Program-made: the position numbers and the translations under genes
Assembly: GCA_900546465.1 (NCBI GenBank)
Contig: URCX01000023.1
Coordinates: 1 to 17,070 of the forward strand
From: an uncultured Bacteroidota bacterium
Lineage (GTDB): Bacteria; Bacteroidota; Bacteroidia; Bacteroidales; P3
Length of the DNA: 17,070 nucleotides
Direction: 5' to 3'
Notes under the pieces: generated by a model
The model's database searches: none
What the model was told of the DNA's origin: nothing
What the model saw: the letters and a program-made list of their open reading frames with translations, nothing else
Part shown: in pieces, positions 7,891-15,394 of the stretch
Layout of the letters: every line of letters starts with the position of its first letter
Numbering within the stretch: position 1 is the first letter of the stretch

Positions 7891-7920
7891 CAAAGGTACG
7901 AAATAATGGAATAAGTGCAA
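7891..7920 (-). promoter_or_regulatory. Promoter of the threonine dehydrogenase gene
   Basis: On the minus strand a -7 box TACCTTTG (7898-7891) is preceded, after a 19-nt spacer, by TTG (7920-7918), matching the Bacteroidota TTG-N19-TAnnTTTG pattern. The box lies 48 nt upstream of the ATG at 7842. Confidence 0.75.
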
Positions 7921-7986
7921 GCACGCACCGCAAAATATTAGTCTCTTCCCACTAAAAAGAAAGCTTTCCCGAGTTCCGCTTCTCCG

Positions 7987-8040
7987 AAACGCCCTTTGAG
8001 AAAATTATTCCGCCCTTTTAATTTTGCGAAATGGCGTTTG
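7987..8040. repeat. Diverged second copy of the palindromic intergenic repeat
   Basis: By eye, 46 of 54 positions match 5175-5228 without gaps. Shared stretches include AAACGCCCTTT, CCTTTTAATTTT and GGCGTTTG. The outer arms AAACGCC and GGCGTTT still pair over 7 bp, with three more T-A pairs after one mismatch. The arm equivalent to A of copy 1 is not visible upstream. A 10-nt word, CAGGACTTTA, follows at 8069-8078; its complement lies upstream of copy 1 at 5114-5123. Confidence 0.75.
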
Positions 8041-8150
8041 GATTTTACGAATTGCCTTACTCGAAAATCAGGACTTTACAAGGGAAAATTTGCTTGCCCG
8101 TCGGCAGGGTGGAAGAGAGAAAGACTTCGTTCTTTGCTTTGCATGCAGAG

Positions 8151-8199
8151 ATAAAATAAAGCGTAACGAACTGCCGCTTGGGCTTGTTTCGTTACGCTT
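8151..8199 (-). terminator. Rho-independent terminator of the M3 peptidase gene
   Basis: The 12-nt arms AAGCGTAACGAA (8159-8170) and TTCGTTACGCTT (8188-8199) are perfectly complementary, with a 17-nt loop. Reading on the minus strand, the hairpin is followed by TTTATTTTAT (8160-8151). It lies 29 nt beyond the TAA at 8229. Confidence 0.8.
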
Positions 8200-8228
8200 G
8201 TGCGTTTTATGCTTTTCGTTTTATCGTT

Positions 8229-10358
8229 TTATTTGATGAAACCGCATCTTCTCAACAATGCTTCGTTGGTAGGTTCGTGTCCGCGGAAGGCTTTGTAGAG
8301 TTCCATAGGGTCTTTCTTACCTCCTTGTGAAAGTATATTCTTGCGGAATGAGGTGGATACTTCACGATTGAAGATGCCTTTCTCCTTAAATGCGGCAAAG
8401 GCATCGGCATCCAATACTTCTGCCCATTTATATCCGTAGTATCCTGCTGCGTATCCGCCTGAGAAGATATGTCCGAAGGCGGTTGACATTATGGAGTTCT
8501 CGACAACAGGCATAAGTTCGGTCTTTGCTATGGCTTTTTTCTCCATCTCAACCACGTCTCCGGTGTATGGGGTGGTTATTGTGTGCCATTGCATATCTAT
8601 CATGCCGAAAGAAAGTTGACGAACGGACATATAACCTGCCAAATAGCGTTCTGCTGCAATGAGTTTGTCGATTAGTTCTTGAGGAATCTTTTCTCCTGTC
8701 TTGTAATGCACGGCAAACATATCGAGGAATTGCTTTTCGGTTGCGAAGTTCTCCATTATTTGAGATGGTAACTCCACAAAGTCTCTGTAAACCGAGGTTC
8801 CGGAAAGAGAGGAGTATGTTCCGGAGGCGAAAATGCCATGCAGACAGTGTCCGAATTCGTGAAGGAAAGTTGTTACTTCGTCAAAGGTCAAAAGAGAAGG
8901 CTCTTTGGTTGTTGGTTTTGTGAAGTTGCAAACGAGTTGTATCAAAGGTCTGACATCGTTTCCTTGTTCATCTATGTATTGTTCTCTGAAAGAGGTCATC
9001 CAAGCACCGCTACGCTTGCTGTCTCTTGGGAAGAAGTCCATGTAAAGGATTGCAAGGAATTTACCGTTGGATTTGTCATAAACCTCATAGACCGTTACAT
9101 CTTGGTGATACTTCTGAATTTCTTTGTTTTCCTTAAATTCTATATTGTAGAGTTTGTCTGCAAGCTCAAAGATACCTTTCTTCACGTTCTCCAATTTGAA
9201 GTATGGTTTGAACATATTGGGATCCATGGCGTACTTTTCGTTCTTCAACTTTTCCGACCAATAGGAGAAATCCCATCTTTGTAGCTTTCCTTCAAAGCCG
9301 TGTGCGTTTGCATAGTCTTGGATTTCCTTTACCTCTTTTTCTGCAAAAGGCATGGAGGCTTCAAACAGGTCGTTGATAAACTTATTGACTGTTTGAGGGG
9401 TTTTAGCCATGCGTTCTTCCAATGCGTATTCGGCGTATGAGGAGTAGCCGAGAAGTTGTGCCATACGGAGACGCAGATTGGCTATTTTGCGTGCCACTTC
9501 CTTATTGTCTTTGTCATTATTGTTGTTGGCTTCAAAGGCGGAAGCTCTCCATATTTTCTCTCTTAAAGCTCTGTTATCGGCGTATTGCATGAAAGGACCG
9601 AAAGAAGGTTGTTGCAAAGTGAAAGTCCAGCCTTTTTGTTTTCTTGCTTTGGCTTCTTCTTTTGCTGCTGCAATAACATATTCCGGCAATCCCGCAAGAT
9701 CTTTCTTGTCGGTGATGTTCATCGAAAAGGCGTTCTGCTCTGCCAATACGTTCATTTGGTATTGGTTTGTAAGCGTACTTAACTCCTCGGATACTTTTCT
9801 GTATTCTTCTTTTGCCGCTCCGGTAAGCAAGGCTCCCGAACGAATGAAACTTTTGTAGGTTTTGTCCAAGAGCATTCTTTGTTCCGTTGTCAAAGGAATG
9901 TCGTCTCTTCTGTCATAAACGCTTTTCACCTTGGCAAAAAGCTGAGGGTTCATGCTGACATCGTTTCCGTATGCTGTCAATGCAGGAATGATTTCCATGT
10001 AGATTTGTTGGAAACGCTCGGAAGTAAGACATTCGTTAAGGTTGAAGAACACGCCTGAAACACGATTAAGAAGACTTCCGGCTCTTTCCAAAGCCACAAT
10101 GGTGTTCTCAAAATCGGGCATAGCCCTGTTAACGATGATTGCGTTGATTTCTTCTTTTGCCTGCTCTATTGCATAAAGCATGGCAGGTTTGTAATCTTCC
10201 GTTTTAATAAGGTTGAAAGGTGGAGTTTGGAAAGGGGTGTTCCACTGTTTAACCAACGGATTCTCTGCCGCTATCTTGGCAGATTCCTGCGGCGTCATTT
10301 GTGCCGCAAGCAATGTTGTCGTCATCGCCATAGCCAATGAAATTAAAGTTTTCTTCAT
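8229..10358 (-). CDS. Secreted M3-family zinc metallopeptidase, peptidyl-dipeptidase Dcp-like
   Basis: The 709-residue protein has a signal peptide at about 1-19 (MKKTLISLAMAMTTTLLAA), so it probably acts in the periplasm. The zinc site is HEFGH at 500-504, with the third ligand Glu529 in FVELPSQ about 25 residues downstream, as in the thimet-oligopeptidase/Dcp family. Other family features are PLVKQWNTPFQTPPFNLIKTEDYKPA near the N-terminus, the FFPRDSKRSGAW segment before the active site, and SGGYAAGYYGYKWAEVLDADAFAAF near the C-terminus. The length fits Dcp, which releases dipeptides from the C-termini of short peptides. The likely role is breakdown of peptides taken into the periplasm. The gene stands alone, with a promoter at 10398-10428 and a terminator at 8151-8199. 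The family is certain; Dcp specificity versus oligopeptidase A specificity is inferred from length and overall motifs. Confidence 0.93.
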   Translation of the reverse strand: MKKTLISLAMAMTTTLLAAQMTPQESAKIAAENPLVKQWNTPFQTPPFNLIKTEDYKPAMLYAIEQAKEEINAIIVNRAMPDFENTIVALERAGSLLNRVSGVFFNLNECLTSERFQQIYMEIIPALTAYGNDVSMNPQLFAKVKSVYDRRDDIPLTTEQRMLLDKTYKSFIRSGALLTGAAKEEYRKVSEELSTLTNQYQMNVLAEQNAFSMNITDKKDLAGLPEYVIAAAKEEAKARKQKGWTFTLQQPSFGPFMQYADNRALREKIWRASAFEANNNNDKDNKEVARKIANLRLRMAQLLGYSSYAEYALEERMAKTPQTVNKFINDLFEASMPFAEKEVKEIQDYANAHGFEGKLQRWDFSYWSEKLKNEKYAMDPNMFKPYFKLENVKKGIFELADKLYNIEFKENKEIQKYHQDVTVYEVYDKSNGKFLAILYMDFFPRDSKRSGAWMTSFREQYIDEQGNDVRPLIQLVCNFTKPTTKEPSLLTFDEVTTFLHEFGHCLHGIFASGTYSSLSGTSVYRDFVELPSQIMENFATEKQFLDMFAVHYKTGEKIPQELIDKLIAAERYLAGYMSVRQLSFGMIDMQWHTITTPYTGDVVEMEKKAIAKTELMPVVENSIMSTAFGHIFSGGYAAGYYGYKWAEVLDADAFAAFKEKGIFNREVSTSFRKNILSQGGKKDPMELYKAFRGHEPTNEALLRRCGFIK

Positions 10359-10397
10359 CTTCTCGATATTGATTTTGTTGTTTAGTTTTTAAGCCTG

Positions 10398-10428
10398 CAA
10401 AGGTACGTCAATAATTTCTTTCTTCAAA
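10398..10428 (-). promoter_or_regulatory. Promoter of the M3 peptidase gene
   Basis: On the minus strand TTTG (10428-10425), a 19-nt spacer and TACCTTTG (10405-10398) match the Bacteroidota promoter consensus at both elements. The -7 box lies 39 nt upstream of the ATG at 10358. Confidence 0.85.
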
Positions 10429-10439
10429 GCAATGCCGCA

Positions 10440-10465
10440 CCGAAAGCATGAAAGACTTCTTTCGG
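10440..10465. repeat. Short inverted repeat CCGAAAG-N12-CTTTCGG between divergent genes
   Basis: CCGAAAG (10440-10446) and CTTTCGG (10459-10465) are perfectly complementary with a 12-nt spacer. They lie between the M3 promoter and the GWxTD start at 10552. The 7-nt core is the same as that shared by all four arms of the element at 5154-5227. It could be an operator, a small hairpin or chance. Confidence 0.5.
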
Positions 10466-10551
10466 AATGCATAATGCAGTCGAAAATTCGCTCTTTCCAT
10501 GTACTAAAATCATGCTTCTGAACGTTGAAATTGCAAATAAATTGTTTTGTT

Positions 10552-12039
10552 ATGAAGAGAACGGCCTTTCTTTGTTTGTTTCTTTTGCCTTGTTTGCTTT
10601 TCGGACAGGGGATAAGAGCCATTTATGATTTTACAACCTATTCTTCTACCGGTGGAAGCTACGTAGAGTTGAATACTTCGATAGATATGGAAAGTCTTGT
10701 GCTGTCTGATAAGGGGGCGGAGGTAGAATTGACCGTCTTAATCTGCAAGGCAGACAATCCTGATGAAATTATGTATTTGGATAAAAGGGATTTGAAGGCA
10801 GATAAAACTGTTTACGGTGCGGGAAAGCAGATGTTGGATACTCAGAGAATGATGTTGGCGAACGGAGACTATATTCTATATATGTCTTTCAGGGATAAAA
10901 ATTCATCGGCTGCGGCTGTGGAAGAAAAAGATGTCATAAGAATGAACTATCCGCAAGGAGAATTGGCTGTTTCCGATATTCAGATAATAAATACTCCCGT
11001 GAAATCCTCTGTCAAGACCATAAACACAAAGCAGGGATACGAGATAGTTCCTTATTCTTTCGATGCTCTGCCTAAGGACAAGAACAGGATAGATTATTAT
11101 GTGGAAGTGTATAATGCGGATAAGTATTTCGCAAAGGACAGTCTTTATTTGCTTACTGCGGTTATAGAAAACCTTAACACAAATACAAGAATGACGGATT
11201 TTGTCAGAGCAGATAGGATAAAGGCAAAGGATATTTCGGCTGTGATAGGGGCTTTGGATATAAGCAAACTGCCTGAGGGCAGCTACTATCTTACCATTGA
11301 GGTGAGGGATCGCAACAATATATTGCACGCTTACAAACGTGAAGCATTCTTTCGCCAAAGTGATATAAAGCAAGAAACAGAGAAGAACATAGATATTCCT
11401 AAGGACGCTTTCGTTTTTGCTTTGAATGATGAGCAACTTGATGAGAATATAGAGACATTGGAACCCATAGCAAGCGAAGCCGTAAAGCAATTCATAAGAA
11501 AGGAACTCCCTACTGCTACAAGAGATGTAAAATTATATTTCCTTTATAATTTCTGGCGGAATGAGGATGCTGTTGCTCCTCAATCGGCATGGCAGCAGTA
11601 TAGAACGAAGCTCGAATACGTGAACAAGAAGTATTCCACCAACATAAAGAAAGGATACCAAACCGATATGGGCAGGGTATATCTTGTTTACGGTGTTCCG
11701 ACGGATATAATAGACGAAAAATTCAAGGCTTCAAGCGGATTGAAGAAAAGAACTTTGGACGACATTGTTGCAACTCCCGGTATGGAGAAAAGAGATGCCG
11801 ACGGCGTGAACTATCTGCCTTATCAGATGTGGCGATATGACCGTACACCTTTCGGAGAGACAAACAGAATGTTTGTTTTCTATGCTAAGCAGAATGATTT
11901 GAGCGAATACACTCTTCTGCATTCCAATGCCAAGGGAGAGAGAAACGAAATGTATTGGGAGGATGTGCTTTCCCGTTATACGCTCGGTCCCGGCGTGGAG
12001 GGTGAAGCGGGAGTTCAATTCAGAAAGGGACACAAATAG
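10552..12039 (+). CDS. GWxTD domain-containing secreted protein
   Basis: The 495-residue product starts with a signal peptide, MKRTAFLCLFLLPCLLFGQ, with probable cleavage at about residue 19. I chose the ATG at 10552 over one nine codons upstream because it opens the signal sequence directly. Residues 20-270 are beta-rich and look like repeated sandwich domains (YVELNTSIDMESLVL, GDYILYMSFRDKN, GSYYLTIEVRDRNN). The C-terminal third matches the GWxTD domain of Bacteroidota: YFLYNFWRNED, then GYQTDMGRVYLVYGVP, then YQMWRYDR and FVFYAKQN. The signature is GYQTD here rather than GWxTD, a conservative Trp-to-Tyr change. Function is unknown for the family. The stop overlaps the GTG of the following glycosyltransferase by 1 nt (TAGTG), so the two are almost certainly co-translated. 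No clear -7 box is visible upstream. Confidence 0.88.
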   Translation: MKRTAFLCLFLLPCLLFGQGIRAIYDFTTYSSTGGSYVELNTSIDMESLVLSDKGAEVELTVLICKADNPDEIMYLDKRDLKADKTVYGAGKQMLDTQRMMLANGDYILYMSFRDKNSSAAAVEEKDVIRMNYPQGELAVSDIQIINTPVKSSVKTINTKQGYEIVPYSFDALPKDKNRIDYYVEVYNADKYFAKDSLYLLTAVIENLNTNTRMTDFVRADRIKAKDISAVIGALDISKLPEGSYYLTIEVRDRNNILHAYKREAFFRQSDIKQETEKNIDIPKDAFVFALNDEQLDENIETLEPIASEAVKQFIRKELPTATRDVKLYFLYNFWRNEDAVAPQSAWQQYRTKLEYVNKKYSTNIKKGYQTDMGRVYLVYGVPTDIIDEKFKASSGLKKRTLDDIVATPGMEKRDADGVNYLPYQMWRYDRTPFGETNRMFVFYAKQNDLSEYTLLHSNAKGERNEMYWEDVLSRYTLGPGVEGEAGVQFRKGHK

Positions 12040-13049
12040 TGAGAGGAAAGCTCGCAATAGTTATACTTAACTATAATACGGTACATCTTTTACCGAATTA
12101 CCTGCCTTCGGTCATCGAATATTCTCCCGATTGTGAGATTGTGTTTGCCGATAACGGTTCTTCCGATGGTTCGGCAGAGTATGTGAGAGAACATTTCCCT
12201 GAAATACGGGTGCTGCAATTAGATACCAATTACGGTTTCACGGGAGGTTATAACAGAGCTTTGCAAAAGGTGGAAGCCGATTACTATTGCCTTTTGAATT
12301 CTGACGTGGAGGTGAGTCCGAATTGGACGAAGCGACCATTGGAATTGCTGATGGAAAATCCTAACTGTGCGGCTTGTCAGCCTAAAATGCTGTCTTATTG
12401 CGACAAAAGTCGGTTTGAATATGCAGGAGCGGCAGGAGGATATATCGATTACCTCGGTTACCCCTTTTGTGCCGGCAGATTGTTTGACAATCTCGAAGAA
12501 GACAAAGCTCAATATGAAGAAGAGCGAGAGGTCTTTTGGGCAAGCGGTGCGGCTTTATTCATAAAGGCGGATTTATACCGCCGTTTCGGCGGATTAGATG
12601 AAAGATTTTTCGCACATATGGAGGAAATCGACCTCTGTTGGCGGTTGAAGAATGCAGGTTATACCATATATTATACACCACAATCGCAGGTTTACCATCT
12701 CGGAGGGGGGACACTTAACAAAACATCGGCACGAAAGACCTATCTGAACTTCCGAAACAATCTTCTTCTCTTATATAAGAACCTTCCGGATAAGGAAGTA
12801 AAACGCATTATTTTCAAACGCAAATTATTAGACTTCGTTGCCGCAACTTTTTTCCTTTTACAGGGAAAGCCGAAGGAGCTTCAAGCAGTATGGAAAGCAC
12901 ATAGGGATTTTGAAAACATGAAGCAATTCTATCAAAGAGAGAAAACAATAGAGCATTATCCCGATTGCGTATATCGCAAAAGCATAGTTGCAGCTTACAA
13001 GCTGTTCGGCAAAAAATACTTCACACAATTAGATTTCAAAATCAAATGA
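12039..13049 (+). CDS. Family 2 glycosyltransferase (rhamnosyltransferase/WbbL-like)
   Basis: The 336-residue protein is a GT-A fold glycosyltransferase. It begins KLAIVILNYNTVHLLPNYL and has the nucleotide-binding ADNGSSDGS at 37-45. The DxD-like metal site is in LLNSDVEV (85-92). The acceptor-side region reads ASGAALFIKADLYRRFGGLDERFFAHMEEIDLCWRLKNAGY, where the ED-type catalytic acid lies in the EEIDLCWR segment. It should transfer a sugar from a nucleotide donor to a surface glycan or glycolipid in the cytoplasm; the donor and acceptor cannot be told from the sequence. It uses a GTG start that overlaps the GWxTD stop. Its own stop overlaps the next ATG by 4 nt (ATGA at 13046-13049). No other glycan genes are adjacent, so it does not look like part of a large polysaccharide cluster. 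Confidence 0.92.
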   Translation: MRGKLAIVILNYNTVHLLPNYLPSVIEYSPDCEIVFADNGSSDGSAEYVREHFPEIRVLQLDTNYGFTGGYNRALQKVEADYYCLLNSDVEVSPNWTKRPLELLMENPNCAACQPKMLSYCDKSRFEYAGAAGGYIDYLGYPFCAGRLFDNLEEDKAQYEEEREVFWASGAALFIKADLYRRFGGLDERFFAHMEEIDLCWRLKNAGYTIYYTPQSQVYHLGGGTLNKTSARKTYLNFRNNLLLLYKNLPDKEVKRIIFKRKLLDFVAATFFLLQGKPKELQAVWKAHRDFENMKQFYQREKTIEHYPDCVYRKSIVAAYKLFGKKYFTQLDFKIK

Positions 13050-13387
13050 ATGACATAAACTTTGGCGGTCTGCTTATAGGCATTGCCACTTTCCTTATCA
13101 TAGGTCTTTTTCATCCTATTGTTGTAAAAGCGGAATATTTTTTTGGAACAGCTATTTGGTGGATTTTTCTTGCCTTAGGTTTAATTGGAACGGCAATTTC
13201 CTTAGTGGTTTCCAATATGGTGATTTCCACTTTGCTTGGAGTGTTTGCTTTTTCATGCTTTTGGACGATAAAAGAGCTGTTTGAGCAGGAAAAAAGGGTG
13301 GAAAGAGGCTGGTTTCCCAAGAATCCGAAGCGAGATAAAGTCGGTAAAAGCAAAAACAAACAGCAATCGGACAATATATCAGACTAA
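13046..13387 (+). CDS. DUF4491 family small membrane protein
   Basis: The 113-residue product starts MNDINFGGLLIGIATFLIIGLFHPIVVKAEYFFG and has about three hydrophobic segments (roughly 6-24, 36-55 and 60-78). A conserved tail follows: FWTIKELFEQEKRVERGWFPKNPKR. This is the DUF4491 pattern, common in Bacteroidota, with no known function. The charged, lysine-rich end is probably cytoplasmic. I chose the ATG at 13046 rather than an in-frame one at 12965 because family members begin just before the NFxGLLIG motif. This start also gives an ATGA overlap with the glycosyltransferase stop. It is the last gene of the GWxTD/glycosyltransferase unit. Confidence 0.9.
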   Translation: MNDINFGGLLIGIATFLIIGLFHPIVVKAEYFFGTAIWWIFLALGLIGTAISLVVSNMVISTLLGVFAFSCFWTIKELFEQEKRVERGWFPKNPKRDKVGKSKNKQQSDNISD

Positions 13388-13504
13388 ACAAACAGTCGGA
13401 ATACCGTCTTTGAACTGTCCTTTTACAATATCCAAAATCAGATGATTAGCAAAGGGCAAAGTTTATATCGATGTCGCAAAGCAAAAAAATGACAAGCCTA
13501 AGAA

Positions 13505-13534
13505 TTTGAAATAAAGAATAATGTTTTACCTTTG
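13505..13534 (+). promoter_or_regulatory. Promoter of the Na/Pi cotransporter gene
   Basis: TTTG (13505-13508), an 18-nt spacer and TACCTTTG (13527-13534) match the Bacteroidota promoter pattern. The leader to the ATG at 13590 is about 50 nt. The rest of the 202-nt gap after 13387 shows no gene. It contains only a weak hairpin-like stretch (ACAGT/ACTGT, about 13390-13420) followed by CCTTTT that might end the upstream operon. Confidence 0.8.
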
Positions 13535-13589
13535 CAACGCTTTACGGATTTTCAAGCCGTAGCAATCAAAACAAAAACACTACAAGACA

Positions 13590-15272
13590 ATGGAGATATT
13601 GCTGAAAATATTGATGCTCATCGGGGCATTGGGATTGTTCCTCTATGGAATGAAAGTGATGAGTGATGCGTTGCAGAAATTGGCAGGGGATAAGATGAGG
13701 GTCTTTCTCTCCAAGATGACAGCCAATCGTTTCAGCGGAGTGGCAACAGGGGTAGGCATAACAACGCTCATTCAATCCTCCTCGGCGACAACAGTCATGG
13801 TGGTCAGCTTCGTCAATGCCGGTTTGCTGAATCTTACAGGAGCCATAGCCGTAATAATGGGAGCGAATATAGGAACGACTGTTACGGCATGGATAATCTC
13901 ATTACTCGGCTTTGAGTTCTCGATTTCCGTTCTTATTTTTCCTTTAATTGCATTGGCAACACCATTGTTATTCATGAAAAAGCAGCAATCTCTTGGCGAA
14001 TTCATCTTCGGATTCGCTTTGTTGTTTTTAGGATTGCAGACATTGCAGAGCGGAGTTCCCGATTTTACGCAACCTGAATACGCAGGCGTCTTGCAATTCA
14101 TCTCTTCAATGTCCGATTACGGTTATTTGTCGATACTGATGTTCGTTGTCATAGGAACGATTCTCACTGTGGTAGTTCAATCCTCTTCTGCAATGATGGC
14201 AGTAACTCTGGTCATGTGTGCTCAAGGTTTGATAGGCTTCGAGGTAGCAGCTTCGCTCGTTTTGGGAGAAAACATAGGCACAACAATCACGGCGAATATG
14301 GCAGCCCTTATGGCAAACTCTACCGCAAAGAAAGCAGCAAGGGCTCACCTTGTCTTCAACCTCATTGGTGTCTGTTGGATGCTTATATTGTTTCACCCTT
14401 TCCTTTATGGAATAAGTAAATTGATAGTAAGCGTCAAAGGACTCGACCCTTTCGTTTCTTCGGCAGCCATACCCGTTGCATTGTCCTGCTACCACAGTTT
14501 CTTCAATATCCTTAATACATCCATACTTGTGTGGTTTATTCCAACCATCGAGAGAATAGTGAACAGGGTTGTTGCAACCGATGATGAGGAAGAGTTCCGC
14601 CTCAAATTCATTCCCACAGGTCTTATGTCGGCTTCCGAATTGAGCATAGAGCCTGCGAAGAAAGAAATAGAATCTTTCTCGAAACGAGTTGTCAGAATGT
14701 ACGAATTTGTTCCTTCTTTATTTGTAGAGACGGACGAAAAGAAGTTCGAGCAACTTATGGAGAGAACAAAGAAATATGAAGAGATAACAGACAGAATGGA
14801 AGTCGAGATTGCCAACTATCTTACCAAAGTAAGCGAAAACGAATTAAGCCTCAGTGCTTCGCAAGAGATTAGTGCCATGTTGCGAATTGTCGATAACTTG
14901 GAAAGCATAGGCGACAGTTGTTATCAACTCTCCATCGCGATAGAAAGCAAACGCAGACAGAATGTTTGGTTTTCGCAAGATATGAGAGACAAAGTGCAAA
15001 CGATGTTCTCCCTTGTAAGAGAAGCAATATTGGAAATGAATGACAATCTTTCGGAAAACTATCACAGTGTAAACGGTCAAAGAGCTACCGAGATAGAAAA
15101 CAAAATCAATAATTACAGAGACCAACTTCGCAACGAGCATACGGAAGCCGTGAAGAACAACGAGTATTCCTATCAGACGGGAATATGTTACAGTAACCTG
15201 TATGCCCAATGCGAGAAACTCGCCGACTTTGCCATCAATGTAACCGAGGCAATAGTCAAAACCCAAAAGTAG
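13590..15272 (+). CDS. Na/Pi cotransporter family protein with PhoU-like C-terminal domain
   Basis: The 560-residue inner-membrane protein has the two inverted repeats of the NaPi-II/NptA/YjbB family. Repeat one has QSSSATT at 62-68 and GANIGTT at 91-97. Repeat two has QSSSAMMA at 197-204 and GENIGTT at 226-232. These QSSS motifs form the sodium and phosphate site in characterised relatives. About eight or more hydrophobic segments end near residue 325. Residues from about 360 to 555 are soluble and helical (KRVVRMYEFVPSLF, MERTKKYEEITDRMEVEIANYL, SAMLRIVDNLESIGDSCYQLS), matching a PhoU-like domain. The protein probably moves phosphate with sodium; the direction, uptake or export, is not clear. 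It has its own promoter at 13505-13534 and a 12-bp hairpin after its end. None of its 18 arginine codons is CGG. Confidence 0.92.
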   Translation: MEILLKILMLIGALGLFLYGMKVMSDALQKLAGDKMRVFLSKMTANRFSGVATGVGITTLIQSSSATTVMVVSFVNAGLLNLTGAIAVIMGANIGTTVTAWIISLLGFEFSISVLIFPLIALATPLLFMKKQQSLGEFIFGFALLFLGLQTLQSGVPDFTQPEYAGVLQFISSMSDYGYLSILMFVVIGTILTVVVQSSSAMMAVTLVMCAQGLIGFEVAASLVLGENIGTTITANMAALMANSTAKKAARAHLVFNLIGVCWMLILFHPFLYGISKLIVSVKGLDPFVSSAAIPVALSCYHSFFNILNTSILVWFIPTIERIVNRVVATDDEEEFRLKFIPTGLMSASELSIEPAKKEIESFSKRVVRMYEFVPSLFVETDEKKFEQLMERTKKYEEITDRMEVEIANYLTKVSENELSLSASQEISAMLRIVDNLESIGDSCYQLSIAIESKRRQNVWFSQDMRDKVQTMFSLVREAILEMNDNLSENYHSVNGQRATEIENKINNYRDQLRNEHTEAVKNNEYSYQTGICYSNLYAQCEKLADFAINVTEAIVKTQK

Positions 15273-15298
15273 AAAACAAATTTGCTTTACCGAGAATA

Positions 15299-15330
15299 AT
15301 GACACAAACGACCAATGCCGTTTGTGTCAT
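15299..15330. terminator. Perfect 12-bp hairpin between converging genes, lacking a U-tract
   Basis: ATGACACAAACG (15299-15310) and CGTTTGTGTCAT (15319-15330) are perfectly complementary with an 8-nt loop. It lies 26 nt after the Na/Pi transporter stop and before the end of the convergent SGNH gene at 15395. Neither strand has a proper T-tract after it, so it could act as a barrier or 3'-end stabiliser rather than a classical terminator. Confidence 0.55.
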
Positions 15331-15394
15331 AGTATAACAGGCAGTCCGATGTAGAATTTCTTATGCTGCGTCTTGTTCTACAAATATACGAAAA

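Larger units (their letters stand above)
7843..8228. other. Intergenic region with promoter, diverged palindromic repeat and terminator
   Basis: This 386-nt gap separates two minus-strand genes. It holds the threonine dehydrogenase promoter (7891-7920), repeat copy 2 (7987-8040) and the M3 peptidase terminator (8151-8199). A 70-codon open frame on the plus strand at 8024-8236 overlaps both the repeat and the terminator hairpin. It has no recognisable features, and I consider it non-coding. Confidence 0.7.

Noticed and set aside
8024..8236. A 70-codon plus-strand frame between the threonine dehydrogenase and M3 genes
   Set aside because: It spans a repeat copy and a terminator hairpin, has no clear ribosome binding site, and shows no recognisable protein features.
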